DNA from: Pseudomonas pergaminensis
GTDB lineage: Bacteria; Pseudomonadota; Gammaproteobacteria; Pseudomonadales; Pseudomonadaceae
Length of the DNA: 64,000 nt
Direction: 5' to 3'
Assembly: GCF_024112395.2 (NCBI RefSeq)
Contig: NZ_CP078013.2
Span: 1,860,001 to 1,924,000 of the forward strand
Under the pieces are notes generated by a model. The model did no database searches. It was not told the origin of the DNA and saw nothing but the letters and a program-made list of their open reading frames with translations. Shown here in pieces: positions 12,487 to 22,688 of this stretch. Every line of letters starts with the position of its first letter. The stretch's first letter is position 1. A program made the translations under genes and the position numbers.

Positions 12487-13599
12487 ATGAGTGGCAACTT
12501 CCTCGCCCTGGCTCAGCCGGGCGTGCAACAACTGTCGCCTTACGTCCCGGGCAAGCCTGTGGACGAGCTGGCGCGTGAGTTGAACCTGGATCCGTCCAGG
12601 ATCGTCAAGCTGGCGAGCAACGAGAACCCACTGGGCCCTAGCCCGAAAGTGTTGGCGGCGATCCGTGAAGAATTGGCCGAGCTGACCCGCTACCCCGATG
12701 GCAACGGCTTTGCACTCAAGTCCCTGCTGGCGGAGAAGTGCCGGGTCGAGCTGAACCAGGTAACCCTGGGTAACGGTTCCAACGACATTCTTGAACTGGT
12801 CGGCCGTGCCTACCTGGCGCCAGGCTTGAACGCGGTGTTCAGCGAGCACGCGTTTGCGGTCTATCCGATCGTGACCCAGGCGGTCGGTGCCGATGCGCGC
12901 GTCATTCCAGCGAAGGATTGGGGCCACGACCTGCCGGCCATGCTGGCGGCCATCGATGCACAAACCCGCGTGGTGTTTATCGCCAACCCGAACAACCCGA
13001 CCGGCACTTGGTTCGACGCCCAGGCGCTGAACGACTTCCTGCAAGACGTGCCTGAACACGTGCTGGTGGTGCTGGACGAGGCGTACATCGAGTATGCCGA
13101 GGGCAGCGACCTGCCAGACGGCCTCGACTTCCTGGCGGCGTACCCGAACCTGCTGGTCTCACGCACCTTCTCCAAGGCCTATGGTCTGGCGTCGCTGCGC
13201 GTGGGTTACGGCCTGTCCACCGCGGTGGTCGCTGATGTGCTGAACCGCGTGCGCCAGCCATTCAACGTCAACAGCCTCGCCCTGGCGGCGGCTTGTGCGG
13301 CGGTGAAGGATGCCGAGTACCTGGAAGAAGGCCGTCGCATCAACGAAACCGGCATGCTGCAGTTGCAGGAAGGTTTTCGTGAGCTAGGCCTGGGCTGGAT
13401 TCCGTCCAAGGGCAATTTCATTTGTGTCGACCTCGGCCAAGTGGCTGCTCCGGTATTCCAGGGCCTGCTGCGCGAAGGCGTGATCGTGCGGCCGGTGGCC
13501 AACTACGGCATGCCGAACCACCTGCGCATCACCATCGGCCTGCCGGCGGAAAACAGCCGCTTCCTCGAGGCGCTGGCCAAGGTTCTGGCTCGTGGTTGA
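12487..13599 (+). CDS. hisC: Histidinol-phosphate / aromatic aminotransferase
   Basis: 370 residues, fold-type I aminotransferase. The PLP Lys is K230 in SRTFSKAYGLASLRVGYG; NPNNPTG is also present. The family acts on imidazole acetol phosphate in histidine synthesis. This copy sits between pheA and tyrA (the hisC2 position in P. aeruginosa), so it may mainly transaminate phenylpyruvate and hydroxyphenylpyruvate. It overlaps the next start by 8 bp. Confidence 0.92.
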   Translation: MSGNFLALAQPGVQQLSPYVPGKPVDELARELNLDPSRIVKLASNENPLGPSPKVLAAIREELAELTRYPDGNGFALKSLLAEKCRVELNQVTLGNGSNDILELVGRAYLAPGLNAVFSEHAFAVYPIVTQAVGADARVIPAKDWGHDLPAMLAAIDAQTRVVFIANPNNPTGTWFDAQALNDFLQDVPEHVLVVLDEAYIEYAEGSDLPDGLDFLAAYPNLLVSRTFSKAYGLASLRVGYGLSTAVVADVLNRVRQPFNVNSLALAAACAAVKDAEYLEEGRRINETGMLQLQEGFRELGLGWIPSKGNFICVDLGQVAAPVFQGLLREGVIVRPVANYGMPNHLRITIGLPAENSRFLEALAKVLARG

Positions 13600-15838
13600 T
13601 GTCACTGCATTGCAACCTGCTGTGCCTATGATCGGTCGCCTGGTGGTGGTCGGTCTCGGGTTGATCGGCGGCTCCTTCGCCAAAGGCCTGCGTGAAAGCG
13701 GCGTGTGTGGCGAAGTGGTGGGTGTCGACCTGGACCCGCAATCGCGCAAGTTGGCGGTCGAGTTGGGGGTGGTGGATCGTTGCGAGGCGGACCTGGCGCT
13801 CGCGTGCCAGGGCGCTGACGTGATCCAGCTGGCGGTGCCGATCCTGGCCATGGAGAAATTGCTGGCGGTGTTGGCGGGCATGGACCTGGGCCAGGCGATC
13901 CTCACGGATGTCGGCAGTGCCAAAGGCAACGTCGTGCGCGCGGCGCAACAGGCGTTTGGTGGCATGCCGGCGCGCTTCGTGCCGGGCCATCCGATTGCCG
14001 GTTCCGAGCAGAGCGGGGTGGAGGCGTCGAATGCGCAGTTGTTCCGTCGGCATAAGGTCATCCTGACACCGCTGGAGCAAACCGATCCGGCTGCGTTGGC
14101 GGTGGTGGATCGCCTGTGGCGCGAGCTGGGGGCGGATGTCGAGCATATGCAGGTCGAGCGTCACGACGAAGTGCTGGCTGCGACGAGCCATCTGCCGCAT
14201 CTGCTGGCATTTGGCCTGGTGGACTCGCTGGCCAAGCGCAATGAGAACCTCGAGATTTTCCGTTACGCCGCCGGCGGCTTCCGTGACTTTACGCGGATTG
14301 CCGGCAGCGACCCGGTGATGTGGCACGACATCTTCCTCGCCAATCGCGAGGCAGTGTTGCGCACCCTGGACACCTTCCGCAGCGACCTCGATGCCTTGCG
14401 CGACGCGGTGGATGCCGGCGATGGCCATCAATTATTGGGCGTGTTCACCCGTGCGCGGGTGGCGCGTGAGCATTTCAGCAAGATCCTGGCGCGCCGGGCC
14501 TACATGGAAACCGCTGTGAACGCCGATGACCTGACCTTCCTCGCCAACCCGGGCGGCCGCTTGAGCGGAAGCATTCGGGTGCCGGGCGACAAGTCGATCT
14601 CCCATCGGTCGATCATGCTGGGTTCGTTGGCTGAGGGTGTGACTGAAGTTGAAGGCTTCCTTGAGGGTGAAGACGCCCTGGCGACCTTGCAGGCGTTTCG
14701 CGACATGGGTGTGGTGATCGAAGGCCCGCACCATGGGCGCGTCACCATCCATGGCGTGGGCTTGCAGGGTTTGAAGCCAGCGCCGGGGCCGATTTACCTC
14801 GGCAACTCGGGCACCTCCATGCGCCTGCTGTCCGGGTTGCTGGCGGCGCAGCGTTTCGACAGCGTGCTGACGGGCGACGCGTCCCTGTCCAAGCGCCCGA
14901 TGAATCGCGTGGCCAAGCCACTGCGGGACATGGGCGCGGTGATCGAGACGGGTCCGGAAGGGCGTCCGCCGCTGACTATCCGTGGTGGGCAGTCGTTGAA
15001 AGGCCTGACCTACGCCATGCCGATGGCCAGCGCGCAGGTCAAATCCTGCTTGCTGCTGGCGGGGTTGTACGCCGAGGGCAAGACCGCGGTCATTGAACCT
15101 GCACCGACCCGTGACCATACCGAGCGCATGTTGCGCGGCTTTGGTTACCCGGTGGCGGTGGAGGGCGCGACGGCTTCGCTGGAATCGGGCCAGGCGTTGA
15201 CGGCTACCCATATAGAAGTGCCGGGGGATATTTCTTCTTCGGCGTTTTTCCTGGTAGCGGCTTCGATCGCCGAAGGCTCCGAGCTGTTGCTGGAGCATGT
15301 GGGGGTCAATCCGACGCGTACTGGCGTGATCGACATCCTGCGGCTGATGGGCGCGGATATCACCCTGGAAAATCAGCGCGAAGTCGGCGGCGAGCCGGTT
15401 GCCGACCTGCGCGTGCGCGCGGCGACGCTAACAGGTATCGAGATTCCCGAGGCCCTGGTGCCGCTGGCAATCGATGAGTTCCCGGTGCTGTTCGTCGCGG
15501 CGGCGTGCGCCGAGGGGCGAACCGTGTTGCGTGGAGCTCAGGAGTTGCGCGTGAAGGAGTCCGACCGCATCCAGGTCATGGCCGACGGTCTGCTGGCACT
15601 GGGGGTGAAGTGTGAACCGACCCCCGATGGGATTATCATTGACGGTGGCCTGATGGGCGGTGGTGAAGTCCATGCCCATGGCGATCATCGGATTGCCATG
15701 GCGTTCAGCGTAGCTTCCCTGCGGGCGGCGGCGCCGATTCGTATCCGTGACTGCGCCAATGTTGCTACGTCTTTTCCGAATTTTCTTACACTGTGTGCCC
15801 AAGTCGGCATCCGTGTTGCCCAAGAGGCTCAATTGTGA
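13592..15838 (+). CDS. tyrA-aroA: Prephenate dehydrogenase :: EPSP synthase fusion (TyrA-AroA)
   Basis: 748 residues joining two enzymes. The TyrA domain (about 1-300) opens with the NAD motif [14 protein letters not shown] and contains [11 protein letters not shown]. The AroA domain (about 315-748) has [28 protein letters not shown] and [12 protein letters not shown]. The first oxidises prephenate or arogenate toward tyrosine; the second makes 5-enolpyruvylshikimate 3-phosphate, the step upstream of chorismate, so the fusion joins an early and a late step of one pathway. GTG 13592 is taken as the start; ATG 13628 would give 736 residues and is a real alternative. The fusion is normal in pseudomonads. 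The stop overlaps the cmk start (GTGA). Confidence 0.95.
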   Translation: MVDVTALQPAVPMIGRLVVVGLGLIGGSFAKGLRESGVCGEVVGVDLDPQSRKLAVELGVVDRCEADLALACQGADVIQLAVPILAMEKLLAVLAGMDLGQAILTDVGSAKGNVVRAAQQAFGGMPARFVPGHPIAGSEQSGVEASNAQLFRRHKVILTPLEQTDPAALAVVDRLWRELGADVEHMQVERHDEVLAATSHLPHLLAFGLVDSLAKRNENLEIFRYAAGGFRDFTRIAGSDPVMWHDIFLANREAVLRTLDTFRSDLDALRDAVDAGDGHQLLGVFTRARVAREHFSKILARRAYMETAVNADDLTFLANPGGRLSGSIRVPGDKSISHRSIMLGSLAEGVTEVEGFLEGEDALATLQAFRDMGVVIEGPHHGRVTIHGVGLQGLKPAPGPIYLGNSGTSMRLLSGLLAAQRFDSVLTGDASLSKRPMNRVAKPLRDMGAVIETGPEGRPPLTIRGGQSLKGLTYAMPMASAQVKSCLLLAGLYAEGKTAVIEPAPTRDHTERMLRGFGYPVAVEGATASLESGQALTATHIEVPGDISSSAFFLVAASIAEGSELLLEHVGVNPTRTGVIDILRLMGADITLENQREVGGEPVADLRVRAATLTGIEIPEALVPLAIDEFPVLFVAAACAEGRTVLRGAQELRVKESDRIQVMADGLLALGVKCEPTPDGIIIDGGLMGGGEVHAHGDHRIAMAFSVASLRAAAPIRIRDCANVATSFPNFLTLCAQVGIRVAQEAQL

Positions 15839-16524
15839 ATATCAAAGCACCGGTGATTACCATCGACGGGCCAAGCGGCTCGGGCAAAGGCACGATCGCC
15901 GGCATCCTGGCCAAGCGCCTGGGCTGGTGCCTGCTGGATTCCGGCGCGCTGTACCGCTTGCTGGCATTCGCTGCACGCAACCATGGCGTCGACCTGACCA
16001 ACGAAGAATCCCTCAAGCTGCTGGCGGCACACCTTGATGTGCAGTTCGTCGGCGCGACAGAAGGTCATCCCCAGCGCATCATCCTCGAAGGGGACGATGT
16101 GACGGACGACCTGCGCAACGAACAAGTCGGCTCCTGGGCTTCCCAGGTTGCCGCGCTGCCGGCCGTGCGTGATGCGCTGCTGCAGCGCCAGCGGGCTTTC
16201 CAGGAGCCGCCGGGCCTGGTGGCCGATGGCCGTGACATGGGAACCGTGGTGTTTCCCGAGGCACCCTTGAAGATTTTCCTGACCGCCAGCGCCGAGGAGC
16301 GGGCTCGCCGCCGCTACTTGCAGTTGAAGGGCAAAGTCGATGGTGTTAGTCTGTCGAGTCTGCTAGATGAGATCCGTGCACGCGATGAGCGTGATACCCA
16401 GCGCGCAGTAGCCCCGCTCAAGCCGGCGGCTGATGCCATACAGCTGGATTCCACGGAGTTGTCCATCGAGCAGGTGCTGGAACGCATCTTGAGCGAGATC
16501 GCCATTCGCGATATCGCCGGGTGA
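15835..16524 (+). CDS. cmk: Cytidylate kinase
   Basis: 229 residues from GTG 15835, which overlaps the aroA stop by four bases; an upstream in-frame start is rejected because it precedes the conserved [20 protein letters not shown]. The P-loop is GPSGSGKGT. The [11 protein letters not shown] and [11 protein letters not shown] segments are typical of bacterial CMP kinases of the long form. It phosphorylates CMP and dCMP for nucleotide supply. Pairing of cmk with rpsA is widely conserved. Confidence 0.97.
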   Translation: MNIKAPVITIDGPSGSGKGTIAGILAKRLGWCLLDSGALYRLLAFAARNHGVDLTNEESLKLLAAHLDVQFVGATEGHPQRIILEGDDVTDDLRNEQVGSWASQVAALPAVRDALLQRQRAFQEPPGLVADGRDMGTVVFPEAPLKIFLTASAEERARRRYLQLKGKVDGVSLSSLLDEIRARDERDTQRAVAPLKPAADAIQLDSTELSIEQVLERILSEIAIRDIAG

Positions 16525-16583
16525 CCAAGAAGGCCGCAGGGGACCAGTCATAGTCCTGTGGTGCTTCTTTTAATTGAAACTGA

Positions 16584-16625
16584 CCCACACCGTCTGGGGT
16601 GTGGAGATGGGCGTATTCTTCGCCC
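16584..16625 (+). promoter_or_regulatory. rpsA leader with two hairpins
   Basis: In the 119 bp between cmk and rpsA: hairpin one CCACACC (16585-16591) with GGTGTGG (16598-16604), and hairpin two GGGCG (16609-16613) with CGCCC (16621-16625), then AACAGGAATT as the ribosome site. In enterobacteria a structured rpsA leader mediates S1 autorepression; the same role here is an inference from position. Confidence 0.45.
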
Positions 16626-16643
16626 TTATCAACAGGAATTAAA

Positions 16644-18335
16644 ATGAGCGAAAGCTTTGCGGAACTCTTTGAAGAAAGCCTAAAAACCCTGAACCTTCAG
16701 GCAGGCTCCATCATCACCGGTGTTATCGTTGATATCGATTACCAAGCTCGCTGGGTAACCGTTCACGCTGGTCTGAAGTCTGAAGCTCTGATCCCGCTGG
16801 AACAGTTCTACAACGATGCTGGTGATCTGACAATCAATGTCGGTGACGAAGTTCACGTTGCTCTGGACTCGGTTGAAGACGGTTTCGGTGAAACCAAGCT
16901 GTCCCGTGAAAAAGCCAAGCGCGCTGAATGCTGGATTGTTCTCGAAGCAGCCTTCGCAGCTGAAGAAGTGGTCAAGGGCGTTATCAACGGTAAGGTTAAA
17001 GGCGGCTTCACTGTCGACGTTAACGGCATCCGTGCGTTCCTGCCAGGTTCTTTGGTCGACGTTCGTCCAGTGCGCGACACCACGCACCTGGAAGGCAAAG
17101 AACTCGAATTCAAGGTCATCAAGCTCGACCAGAAGCGCAACAACGTTGTCGTTTCCCGTCGCAGCGTCCTGGAAGCAGAGAACTCCGCCGAGCGTGAAGC
17201 TCTGCTGGAATCCCTGCAGGAAGGCCAACAAGTCAAAGGTATCGTCAAAAACCTCACCGACTACGGCGCATTCGTCGACCTGGGTGGCGTGGATGGCCTG
17301 CTGCACATTACCGACATGGCTTGGAAGCGTATCAAGCATCCTTCCGAAATCGTCAACGTTGGCGACGAGATCGATGTCAAGGTTCTGAAATACGATCGCG
17401 AGCGCAACCGTGTTTCCCTGGGCCTGAAGCAACTGGGTGAAGATCCATGGGTTGCTATCAAAGCCCGTTACCCAGAAAGCACTCGCGTTACCGCGCGTGT
17501 TACCAACCTGACCGACTACGGCTGCTTCGCTGAGCTGGAAGAAGGCGTGGAAGGCCTGGTACACGTTTCCGAAATGGACTGGACCAACAAAAACATCCAC
17601 CCTTCGAAAGTCGTACAAGTCGGCGACGAAGTGGAAGTTATGGTTCTGGACATCGACGAAGAGCGTCGTCGTATCTCCCTGGGCATCAAGCAGTGCAAAT
17701 CTAACCCATGGGAAGATTTCTCTGGCCAGTTCAACAAGGGCGATAAAATCTCCGGCACCATCAAGTCGATCACCGATTTCGGTATCTTCATTGGTCTGGA
17801 CGGCGGCATCGACGGCCTGGTTCACCTGTCCGACATCTCCTGGAACGAAGTGGGCGAAGAAGCTGTTCGTCGTTTCAAGAAGGGCGACGAGCTGGACACC
17901 GTTATCCTGTCGGTTGACCCAGAGCGCGAGCGTATCTCCCTGGGTATCAAGCAACTGGAAAGCGACCCGTTCTCTGAATACGTTCAGGACAACGACAAAG
18001 GCGCAATCGTTAAGGGCACTGTGAAAGAAGTTGACGCTAAAGGCGCCATCATCACTCTGGCCGACGATATCGAAGCGACTCTGAAAGCCTCCGAAATCAG
18101 CCGTGACCGCGTTGAAGACGCGCGTAACGTTCTGAAAGAAGGCCAGGAAGTAGAAGCCAAGATCATCAGCGTTGACCGCAAGAGCCGTGTAATCCAGCTC
18201 TCCATCAAGTCGAAAGACGATGCTGAAGAGAAAGAAGCCATCCAAAGCTTGAAAGACAAGCCTTCGGATAGCATCGCTGCTGGTCCTACCACTCTGGGCG
18301 ACCTGTTGCGTGCACAAATGGAAAAACAGAACTAA
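16644..18335 (+). CDS. rpsA: 30S ribosomal protein S1
   Basis: 563 residues with six S1 (OB-fold) repeats. Recurrent signatures include [40 protein letters not shown] and [20 protein letters not shown], with repeat ends such as [15 protein letters not shown]1 binds mRNA 5' regions and helps load them on the 30S subunit. ATG 16644 follows AGGAATT; an upstream in-frame ATG at 16599 lies in the leader hairpins and is not conserved. Codon use is strongly biased, as in a highly expressed gene. Confidence 0.98.
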   Translation: MSESFAELFEESLKTLNLQAGSIITGVIVDIDYQARWVTVHAGLKSEALIPLEQFYNDAGDLTINVGDEVHVALDSVEDGFGETKLSREKAKRAECWIVLEAAFAAEEVVKGVINGKVKGGFTVDVNGIRAFLPGSLVDVRPVRDTTHLEGKELEFKVIKLDQKRNNVVVSRRSVLEAENSAEREALLESLQEGQQVKGIVKNLTDYGAFVDLGGVDGLLHITDMAWKRIKHPSEIVNVGDEIDVKVLKYDRERNRVSLGLKQLGEDPWVAIKARYPESTRVTARVTNLTDYGCFAELEEGVEGLVHVSEMDWTNKNIHPSKVVQVGDEVEVMVLDIDEERRRISLGIKQCKSNPWEDFSGQFNKGDKISGTIKSITDFGIFIGLDGGIDGLVHLSDISWNEVGEEAVRRFKKGDELDTVILSVDPERERISLGIKQLESDPFSEYVQDNDKGAIVKGTVKEVDAKGAIITLADDIEATLKASEISRDRVEDARNVLKEGQEVEAKIISVDRKSRVIQLSIKSKDDAEEKEAIQSLKDKPSDSIAAGPTTLGDLLRAQMEKQN

Positions 18336-18352
18336 GTTCTGTCAGACCATAG

Positions 18353-18381
18353 AAAAAGGGCGACTTCGGTCGCCCTTTTTT
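18353..18381 (+). terminator. Rho-independent terminator of rpsA
   Basis: Perfect 12 bp stem AAAAAGGGCGAC/GTCGCCCTTTTT closed by a TTCG tetraloop (18365-18368) and followed by T. It ends the serC-to-rpsA operon. Confidence 0.95.
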
Positions 18382-18498
18382 GTGCCTGAAATTCGTTGAA
18401 TCAACACCAAGAACCAAGGCGTATAGCTCAGTGTCAGAACTGACTATAGTCTTAAGAAAAAAAGCGGTTCTTGTGTTGTCGCTTCAATAAGGAATGGA

Positions 18499-18783
18499 AT
18501 GAACAGGCTTATCGTAATACTCGCAGTGGTCATGCTCGCAGGCTGCTCCACCACCAGCGCCAAGACCCACGCCAAACGCGGCGTCAGCGGCATCGAGATC
18601 GATTGTTCGGGCTTGGGTAACAAATGGGAGAAGTGCGAGAAGCGCGCGGCCCGAGAGTGCAAAATGCAGGGCTATAAGGTCATCACCAGGTCCAGTGATG
18701 CCACGGACGAAGAGGGCGACTACCTGTTCGGCTGGAACCCCGCCGGCGCAGTAACGCGAACCATGCTGGTGATCTGTAATTGA
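18499..18783 (+). CDS. Small predicted lipoprotein
   Basis: 94 residues. The N-terminus MNRLIVILAVVMLAGC is a lipoprotein signal with the lipobox Cys at position 16. The mature part carries four more Cys (in IDCSGLGNKWEKCEKRAARE, then ECKMQGYK and the terminal VICN), suggesting two disulfides in the periplasm. I do not recognise a characterised family; similar short lipoproteins recur at this place in fluorescens-group genomes. It is a single gene between the rpsA terminator and ihfB. Confidence 0.8.
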   Translation: MNRLIVILAVVMLAGCSTTSAKTHAKRGVSGIEIDCSGLGNKWEKCEKRAARECKMQGYKVITRSSDATDEEGDYLFGWNPAGAVTRTMLVICN

Positions 18784-18915
18784 TGATGGAATACGCCTAT
18801 AGCAAGTTGCCATCTAACCTGCAGATAAGTTGTCTGGCGGGCTGTTCAAATTCATCAAGTCATGCTAAAACCTTCGAAGCGCTTTTCCTAGCTGCTTGAA
18901 AAAGAAGGGAAAAAT

Positions 18916-19212
18916 ATGACGAAGTCGGAGTTGATCGAACGAATTGTCACCCATCAAGGGCTGCTCTCATCCAAGGATGTTGAGCTGGCTATCAAGACCA
19001 TGCTCGAGCAAATGTCCCAGTGCCTGGCGACCGGGGATCGGATTGAGATCCGTGGGTTTGGCAGCTTCTCCTTGCACTATCGTGCACCCCGTGTAGGTCG
19101 TAATCCAAAGACCGGCCAGTCCGTCAGCCTTGACGGCAAATTCGTACCTCACTTCAAGCCGGGCAAGGAATTGCGCGACCGGGTGAACGAAGAAGAGGAA
19201 GAAGGCGTCTGA
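18916..19212 (+). CDS. ihfB: Integration host factor subunit beta
   Basis: 98 residues, DNABII family. The DNA-bending arm reads [15 protein letters not shown] with the intercalating Pro in RNPKTG; the N-terminal helices ([19 protein letters not shown]) are typical of the beta subunit. IHF bends DNA at specific sites and acts in transcription, replication and recombination. In P. aeruginosa this gene (himD) marks the left border of the O-antigen cluster, as it does here. Confidence 0.97.
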   Translation: MTKSELIERIVTHQGLLSSKDVELAIKTMLEQMSQCLATGDRIEIRGFGSFSLHYRAPRVGRNPKTGQSVSLDGKFVPHFKPGKELRDRVNEEEEEGV

Positions 19213-19236
19213 GTGTTTTTGGGGTAGGAGAAGGTT

Positions 19237-19479
19237 ATGCGTGGGGTTAAGCGAGTTGTTGTGTTGCTGATGACTCTGGTGGTTGCGTTGGTGGTTCTCG
19301 CGTTTGTATTGGAAAACCGGCAGGGTGTGTCTTTGTCATTCTTTGGCTTCATCACGGGTGAGATGCCAGTATCGGTGTTTGTGGTCGTGGCGTTGATTAT
19401 CGGCATGTTGATAGGCCCGCTGTTGAGTATGTGGATGCCTAAGCCACGTCGTAAGCCCACTCCCGCAGCGCGCACCTAG
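19237..19479 (+). CDS. LapA-domain (DUF1049) inner-membrane protein
   Basis: 80 residues with two hydrophobic segments (about 5-25 and 42-64) joined by ENRQGVSLSFFGFITGEMPV, the typical LapA-domain loop. E. coli LapA is associated with LPS assembly and turnover. Position 24 bp after ihfB and upstream of wzz fits an envelope role. The exact function here is unknown. Confidence 0.85.
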   Translation: MRGVKRVVVLLMTLVVALVVLAFVLENRQGVSLSFFGFITGEMPVSVFVVVALIIGMLIGPLLSMWMPKPRRKPTPAART

Positions 19480-19900
19480 GGTCTGCAGTAGCGTGATCTA
19501 TCGAGAGGCTATGTGAGATCCATGATGCCGTCTGTCAGATATTTTTTTCGGCATTTATGTATTCTCTGTGCAGCGTTGCTGCGAAGCGGTTCTAACAGGC
19601 AGTCGTCCTAGCCGAATCATTCAATGTTAACTGGCTCATTCGAAATTCCCTTCCCTTTTCTGCGCTTTCGGACGACTGTTATAAGAGTTGGCCTCTATCG
19701 CTTGAGAATTGCCCTACAGATCTGTCAAGACTTGTAATATGTCAGAGAGATGGCAAAATGAAATCTGTTCTCGATAACGGGCATTTTGTGCGCTAAAAAT
19801 TTGGCAGCGACGCTGGATTTTAGCGGTCATCCAATTAGAAAAAACACAATCTGATCTGCATAACGAGCCCGCAGTTTCTCTTTGAAGGCAGGTTTTTGTT
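19480..19900. other. lapA-wzz intergenic region (421 bp)
   Basis: AT-rich non-coding leader that starts the O-antigen locus. It holds the ops-like sequence at 19481-19495 and a GAAGGCAGG ribosome site (19884-19892) for wzz. TAATAT at 19735-19740 could be a -10 box, but upstream TTG hexamers are spaced 20 bp or more away. No convincing reading frame is present. Confidence 0.55.
19481..19495 (+). promoter_or_regulatory. ops/JUMPstart-like element (weak match)
   Basis: GTCTGCAGTAGCGTG resembles the end of JUMPstart (GGCGGTAGCGTG), matching 10 of the last 12 positions. It lies at the head of the O-antigen locus, where such RfaH-recruiting pause elements usually are, but the second G of the core GGTAG is A. 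Confidence 0.3.
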
Positions 19901-21277
19901 GTGAGTAGTAGCTTTCGCGCCCCCCCTGTACGGTCCTCCGACGAAATAGATTTCGTTGCGCTTTCTAAATTTCTCTCGCGTCAAAAAAAGCTTTTGCTTT
20001 TTATCACCTTGGGGTGCGGGCTGATCGCAGTATGCTATGCATTTTTGGCAACACCCACGTATAAAATCAGTGCAGTATTGCGTCCTGCAGCTATTAACGA
20101 TTTGGATGCTTTGAACCGGTCTGAGGTTTACCAACTTCCCCCGGTTGACGCTCTTCTTAAAGTTGGTGCAGCGCTCGAGTCTTATGAAACTCGTCTTGCT
20201 TTCTTCAGAGCCAATCAAAAGCTGTTTGAACCGTTTGTGCGTCCCGGCCAAACCCTAGAGCAAAGCTTTGAGGCGTTCAACCGTAATTCGATTCATTTGA
20301 TTCTTCCGGATACGGATAGGAAAAATTCGCTCACTACCTTCGTCAAGCTTGAAATGTCCTATCCGAAAGGCATCGACGGCGTCGCTATCCTTAACGGCTT
20401 TGTTGACTATGCTATCGGCATTGAGCGTGAGCAGATCTCTGCTGACCTGGACGTAATCGTCAAAAACCGAATCAATGAACTGAAAGGTAGGTTTGACTCG
20501 GCTCGCTCGAATTATGAGGTAGAAAAAGAGGCTAAAATCGCTTCTTTATGGGAAAACGATTTGCTGAAGCGCGCACAGTTGCAGGATGAGCTAAAAGCGC
20601 TTCGTTCGCAGTTGAAGTCGCTGCGCAATGATCGTATTGCTCTGCTGAATGAAGCGATTGGGATTGCCAAGTCTTTAGGTATCCAAAGGCCGACCACCCC
20701 ATTTTCACTCGGTGAATCCGGTAATGCCGGCGCTAGCAGCGTGATGCGCACCGAAGTCAATAATCAACAAGTACCCCTGTTTTTCATGGGGGTAGAAGCA
20801 CTTAACGCTGAGCTGGTAGCACTGAAGCAACGAAAATCCGATGACTTCACTGACCCTCGTGTCGCTCAGATAGCCAAGGAGCTTCAGCTACTGGTGTCTA
20901 ATCGCGAGGTGGAAGTGCTGAGCGCACGTGAAAATGAGGATATCTTTCTCGCGGGCGTTCAACCATTGCGCGCGGAAATGGCCCGTTTGAGTAGCCTGAA
21001 TATTGATATGGCAGGCCTGAAGTTAGTGACTGTCGACCAGCAGGCCCTTGAGCCGTTGGTGGCGGCTAGCCCAAATCGTCTGCTTGTCGTGCTGCTTGGC
21101 TTGTTGGGTGGGGCCGTGCTCGCATTGTGCATCGCGCTATTACGGTATGCCATTGCTGCAAGTCGCGACAAAGCAAAAGAGGGGAGTCCTGGCTCCCCGG
21201 TTCCACGCCTGAATGCGAATGTATGTATCGATGAGCTGCCTGCTCAACAGCACGCGATACAGCCCATACAGAAGTAA
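19901..21277 (+). CDS. wzz: Wzz O-antigen chain-length regulator
   Basis: 458 residues, long for the family (often 320-370). One TM segment lies near 31-51 (LLLFITLGCGLIAVCYAFLA) and a second near 388-412 (LLVVLLGLLGGAVLALCIAL), with a large periplasmic, mostly helical region between, the standard PCP topology. Wzz oligomers set the modal number of repeats made by Wzy. GTG 19901 has GAAGGCAGG upstream. It is convergent with the minus-strand operon, 42 bp from its last gene. A run of seven C lies at the eighth codon region (19920-19926). Confidence 0.92.
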   Translation: MSSSFRAPPVRSSDEIDFVALSKFLSRQKKLLLFITLGCGLIAVCYAFLATPTYKISAVLRPAAINDLDALNRSEVYQLPPVDALLKVGAALESYETRLAFFRANQKLFEPFVRPGQTLEQSFEAFNRNSIHLILPDTDRKNSLTTFVKLEMSYPKGIDGVAILNGFVDYAIGIEREQISADLDVIVKNRINELKGRFDSARSNYEVEKEAKIASLWENDLLKRAQLQDELKALRSQLKSLRNDRIALLNEAIGIAKSLGIQRPTTPFSLGESGNAGASSVMRTEVNNQQVPLFFMGVEALNAELVALKQRKSDDFTDPRVAQIAKELQLLVSNREVEVLSARENEDIFLAGVQPLRAEMARLSSLNIDMAGLKLVTVDQQALEPLVAASPNRLLVVLLGLLGGAVLALCIALLRYAIAASRDKAKEGSPGSPVPRLNANVCIDELPAQQHAIQPIQK

Positions 21278-21319
21278 CTCAGGGTTTAGGTTTGTCGGGC
21301 CCTCCCCTGTCAATATAGG

Positions 21320-22684
21320 CTAGGCCTCGGCGAACAGTTGGTTAAGTGCAGTTCGCTTAATCTGATCATGCATAAAGTGATACGTCACGCTTGCGTCTTC
21401 GACTTGTGGATAGGCTACAACCTGCGTAAAGCCAGCAGTTTCCATCAGTGCTCGCCGGAGTACATAGGACCGGACCCATGGGTCGAGAAATGCGTAGGTA
21501 GCCCTGTAAAGCGTCCTAACGTCTATGCCGGTTACTTTTAGGTTTGGGCTCAGTGAAGGCAAATAGTTCGCTAGGATAACGTCGCCATCATCGATTCCCG
21601 GCGCCATGTAGAAGCATGTCGCGGAGGTGCGTCCTTTCATCAGGTATGACCACAGGACACAGTCAGCACCGCGTACTTCCGGCAAGTGACCCGGGTGTAT
21701 ATGAATGAATTTGAGTGTGGTGATTTCCAGCAACCGTTTCGGTACGATTCCGCCACCGGTGAATAACAGCTGTGTTTGCGAAAGCGCCAGTAGTCGTTCG
21801 TAGAGCGCGCTGTCTTCCAGGTTTTCTATCATCAGCGTTTCTACGTCGGGCGAATAATCACTCAAATCGCACAGTGCTAGTGCCTCATCTATGTCCTTGT
21901 CCGCGAAACCCAGTTTGTCTGAAACGGTATTTCTGATCGAGTTATAAAGAGTGCTTTCTGTTTTGCGCAGAGTTGTTGACCAGTAGTGGATGCTGTTTTT
22001 TTGCCTCGACTGGGCATAAGCCAACTTCAAGCTGCCTGGCAGAAAACGCCCGATCGGTTTTCGGGAGACTAAATCATTCTTTGATACTAGGTGAATGATT
22101 TTTTCAGGTTTCAAACCCATACCCTTTAGGGTTGCCAGATATGCACGAGCGATGGGGCCTTCCCAAAATAAGACAGTGATCGGGAGCGTTCTACCATTAA
22201 TTGGCACCTGGGTATTCGCGAACGTTTTCGAGGGCGGTGTATCGCAGTGCGGAAATCTTGTCAGAAACCGCTCAGCCTCGTTATTGATCAGGTTTGCTAG
22301 GGATGGGTCCACTGCCTTGTTCTCGGCCGCCAGACGGTCCAGAAGCTTCAGTACGGCATTGAGCCTCTTGACCGCACACGCCGTGCTTCTATTGTCTGCT
22401 AAGCGCCTGAAGTCTTTGAACAGTAGTGTCAGCGCCAAAGGTTGCAATTCACCCGCCAAAAGGTTTGTGGACGCCTTGGTACCGTTCTCGTGGTAGCTCT
22501 CGTAGAGGTGCTTGGAGATCTCAACGCGTTTTGAGAGGAACTGTATGGCTTGGTGCACGCCATCCGTCCATTCGGCGGACGCTGCCGCTGTGCGCAATAC
22601 GGATGCAGTGTCAAAGTAAACGTCGTGTTTGCAAGGTGTCGGTGTGGCAGGCAAATAGTTGCTGATAAAGTGCTCGATCATCAT
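21320..22684 (-). CDS. Formyltransferase-fold protein of unknown substrate
   Basis: 454 residues. The C-terminal half resembles the formyltransferase N-terminal fold used by Fmt and sugar N-formyltransferases: LLFTGGGIVPKRLLEI, then FIHIHPGHLPEVRGADCVLW with the HxG-LP-G pattern, then GRTSATCFYMAPGIDDGDVI. The first 180 residues are helical and unlike these families. The family normally uses 10-formyl-tetrahydrofolate; whether this one formylates, or reuses the fold, cannot be told. It is the last gene of the eight-gene minus-strand operon, 4 bp after the YidC-like gene. No partner amino-sugar aminotransferase is obvious nearby. Confidence 0.6.
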   Translation of the reverse strand: MMIEHFISNYLPATPTPCKHDVYFDTASVLRTAAASAEWTDGVHQAIQFLSKRVEISKHLYESYHENGTKASTNLLAGELQPLALTLLFKDFRRLADNRSTACAVKRLNAVLKLLDRLAAENKAVDPSLANLINNEAERFLTRFPHCDTPPSKTFANTQVPINGRTLPITVLFWEGPIARAYLATLKGMGLKPEKIIHLVSKNDLVSRKPIGRFLPGSLKLAYAQSRQKNSIHYWSTTLRKTESTLYNSIRNTVSDKLGFADKDIDEALALCDLSDYSPDVETLMIENLEDSALYERLLALSQTQLLFTGGGIVPKRLLEITTLKFIHIHPGHLPEVRGADCVLWSYLMKGRTSATCFYMAPGIDDGDVILANYLPSLSPNLKVTGIDVRTLYRATYAFLDPWVRSYVLRRALMETAGFTQVVAYPQVEDASVTYHFMHDQIKRTALNQLFAEA

Positions 22685-22688
22685 GGGC

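Noticed and set aside
16680..18317. A 545-codon minus-strand frame opposite rpsA
   Set aside because: Repetitive only because it is antisense to the six S1 repeats; no independent coding evidence.
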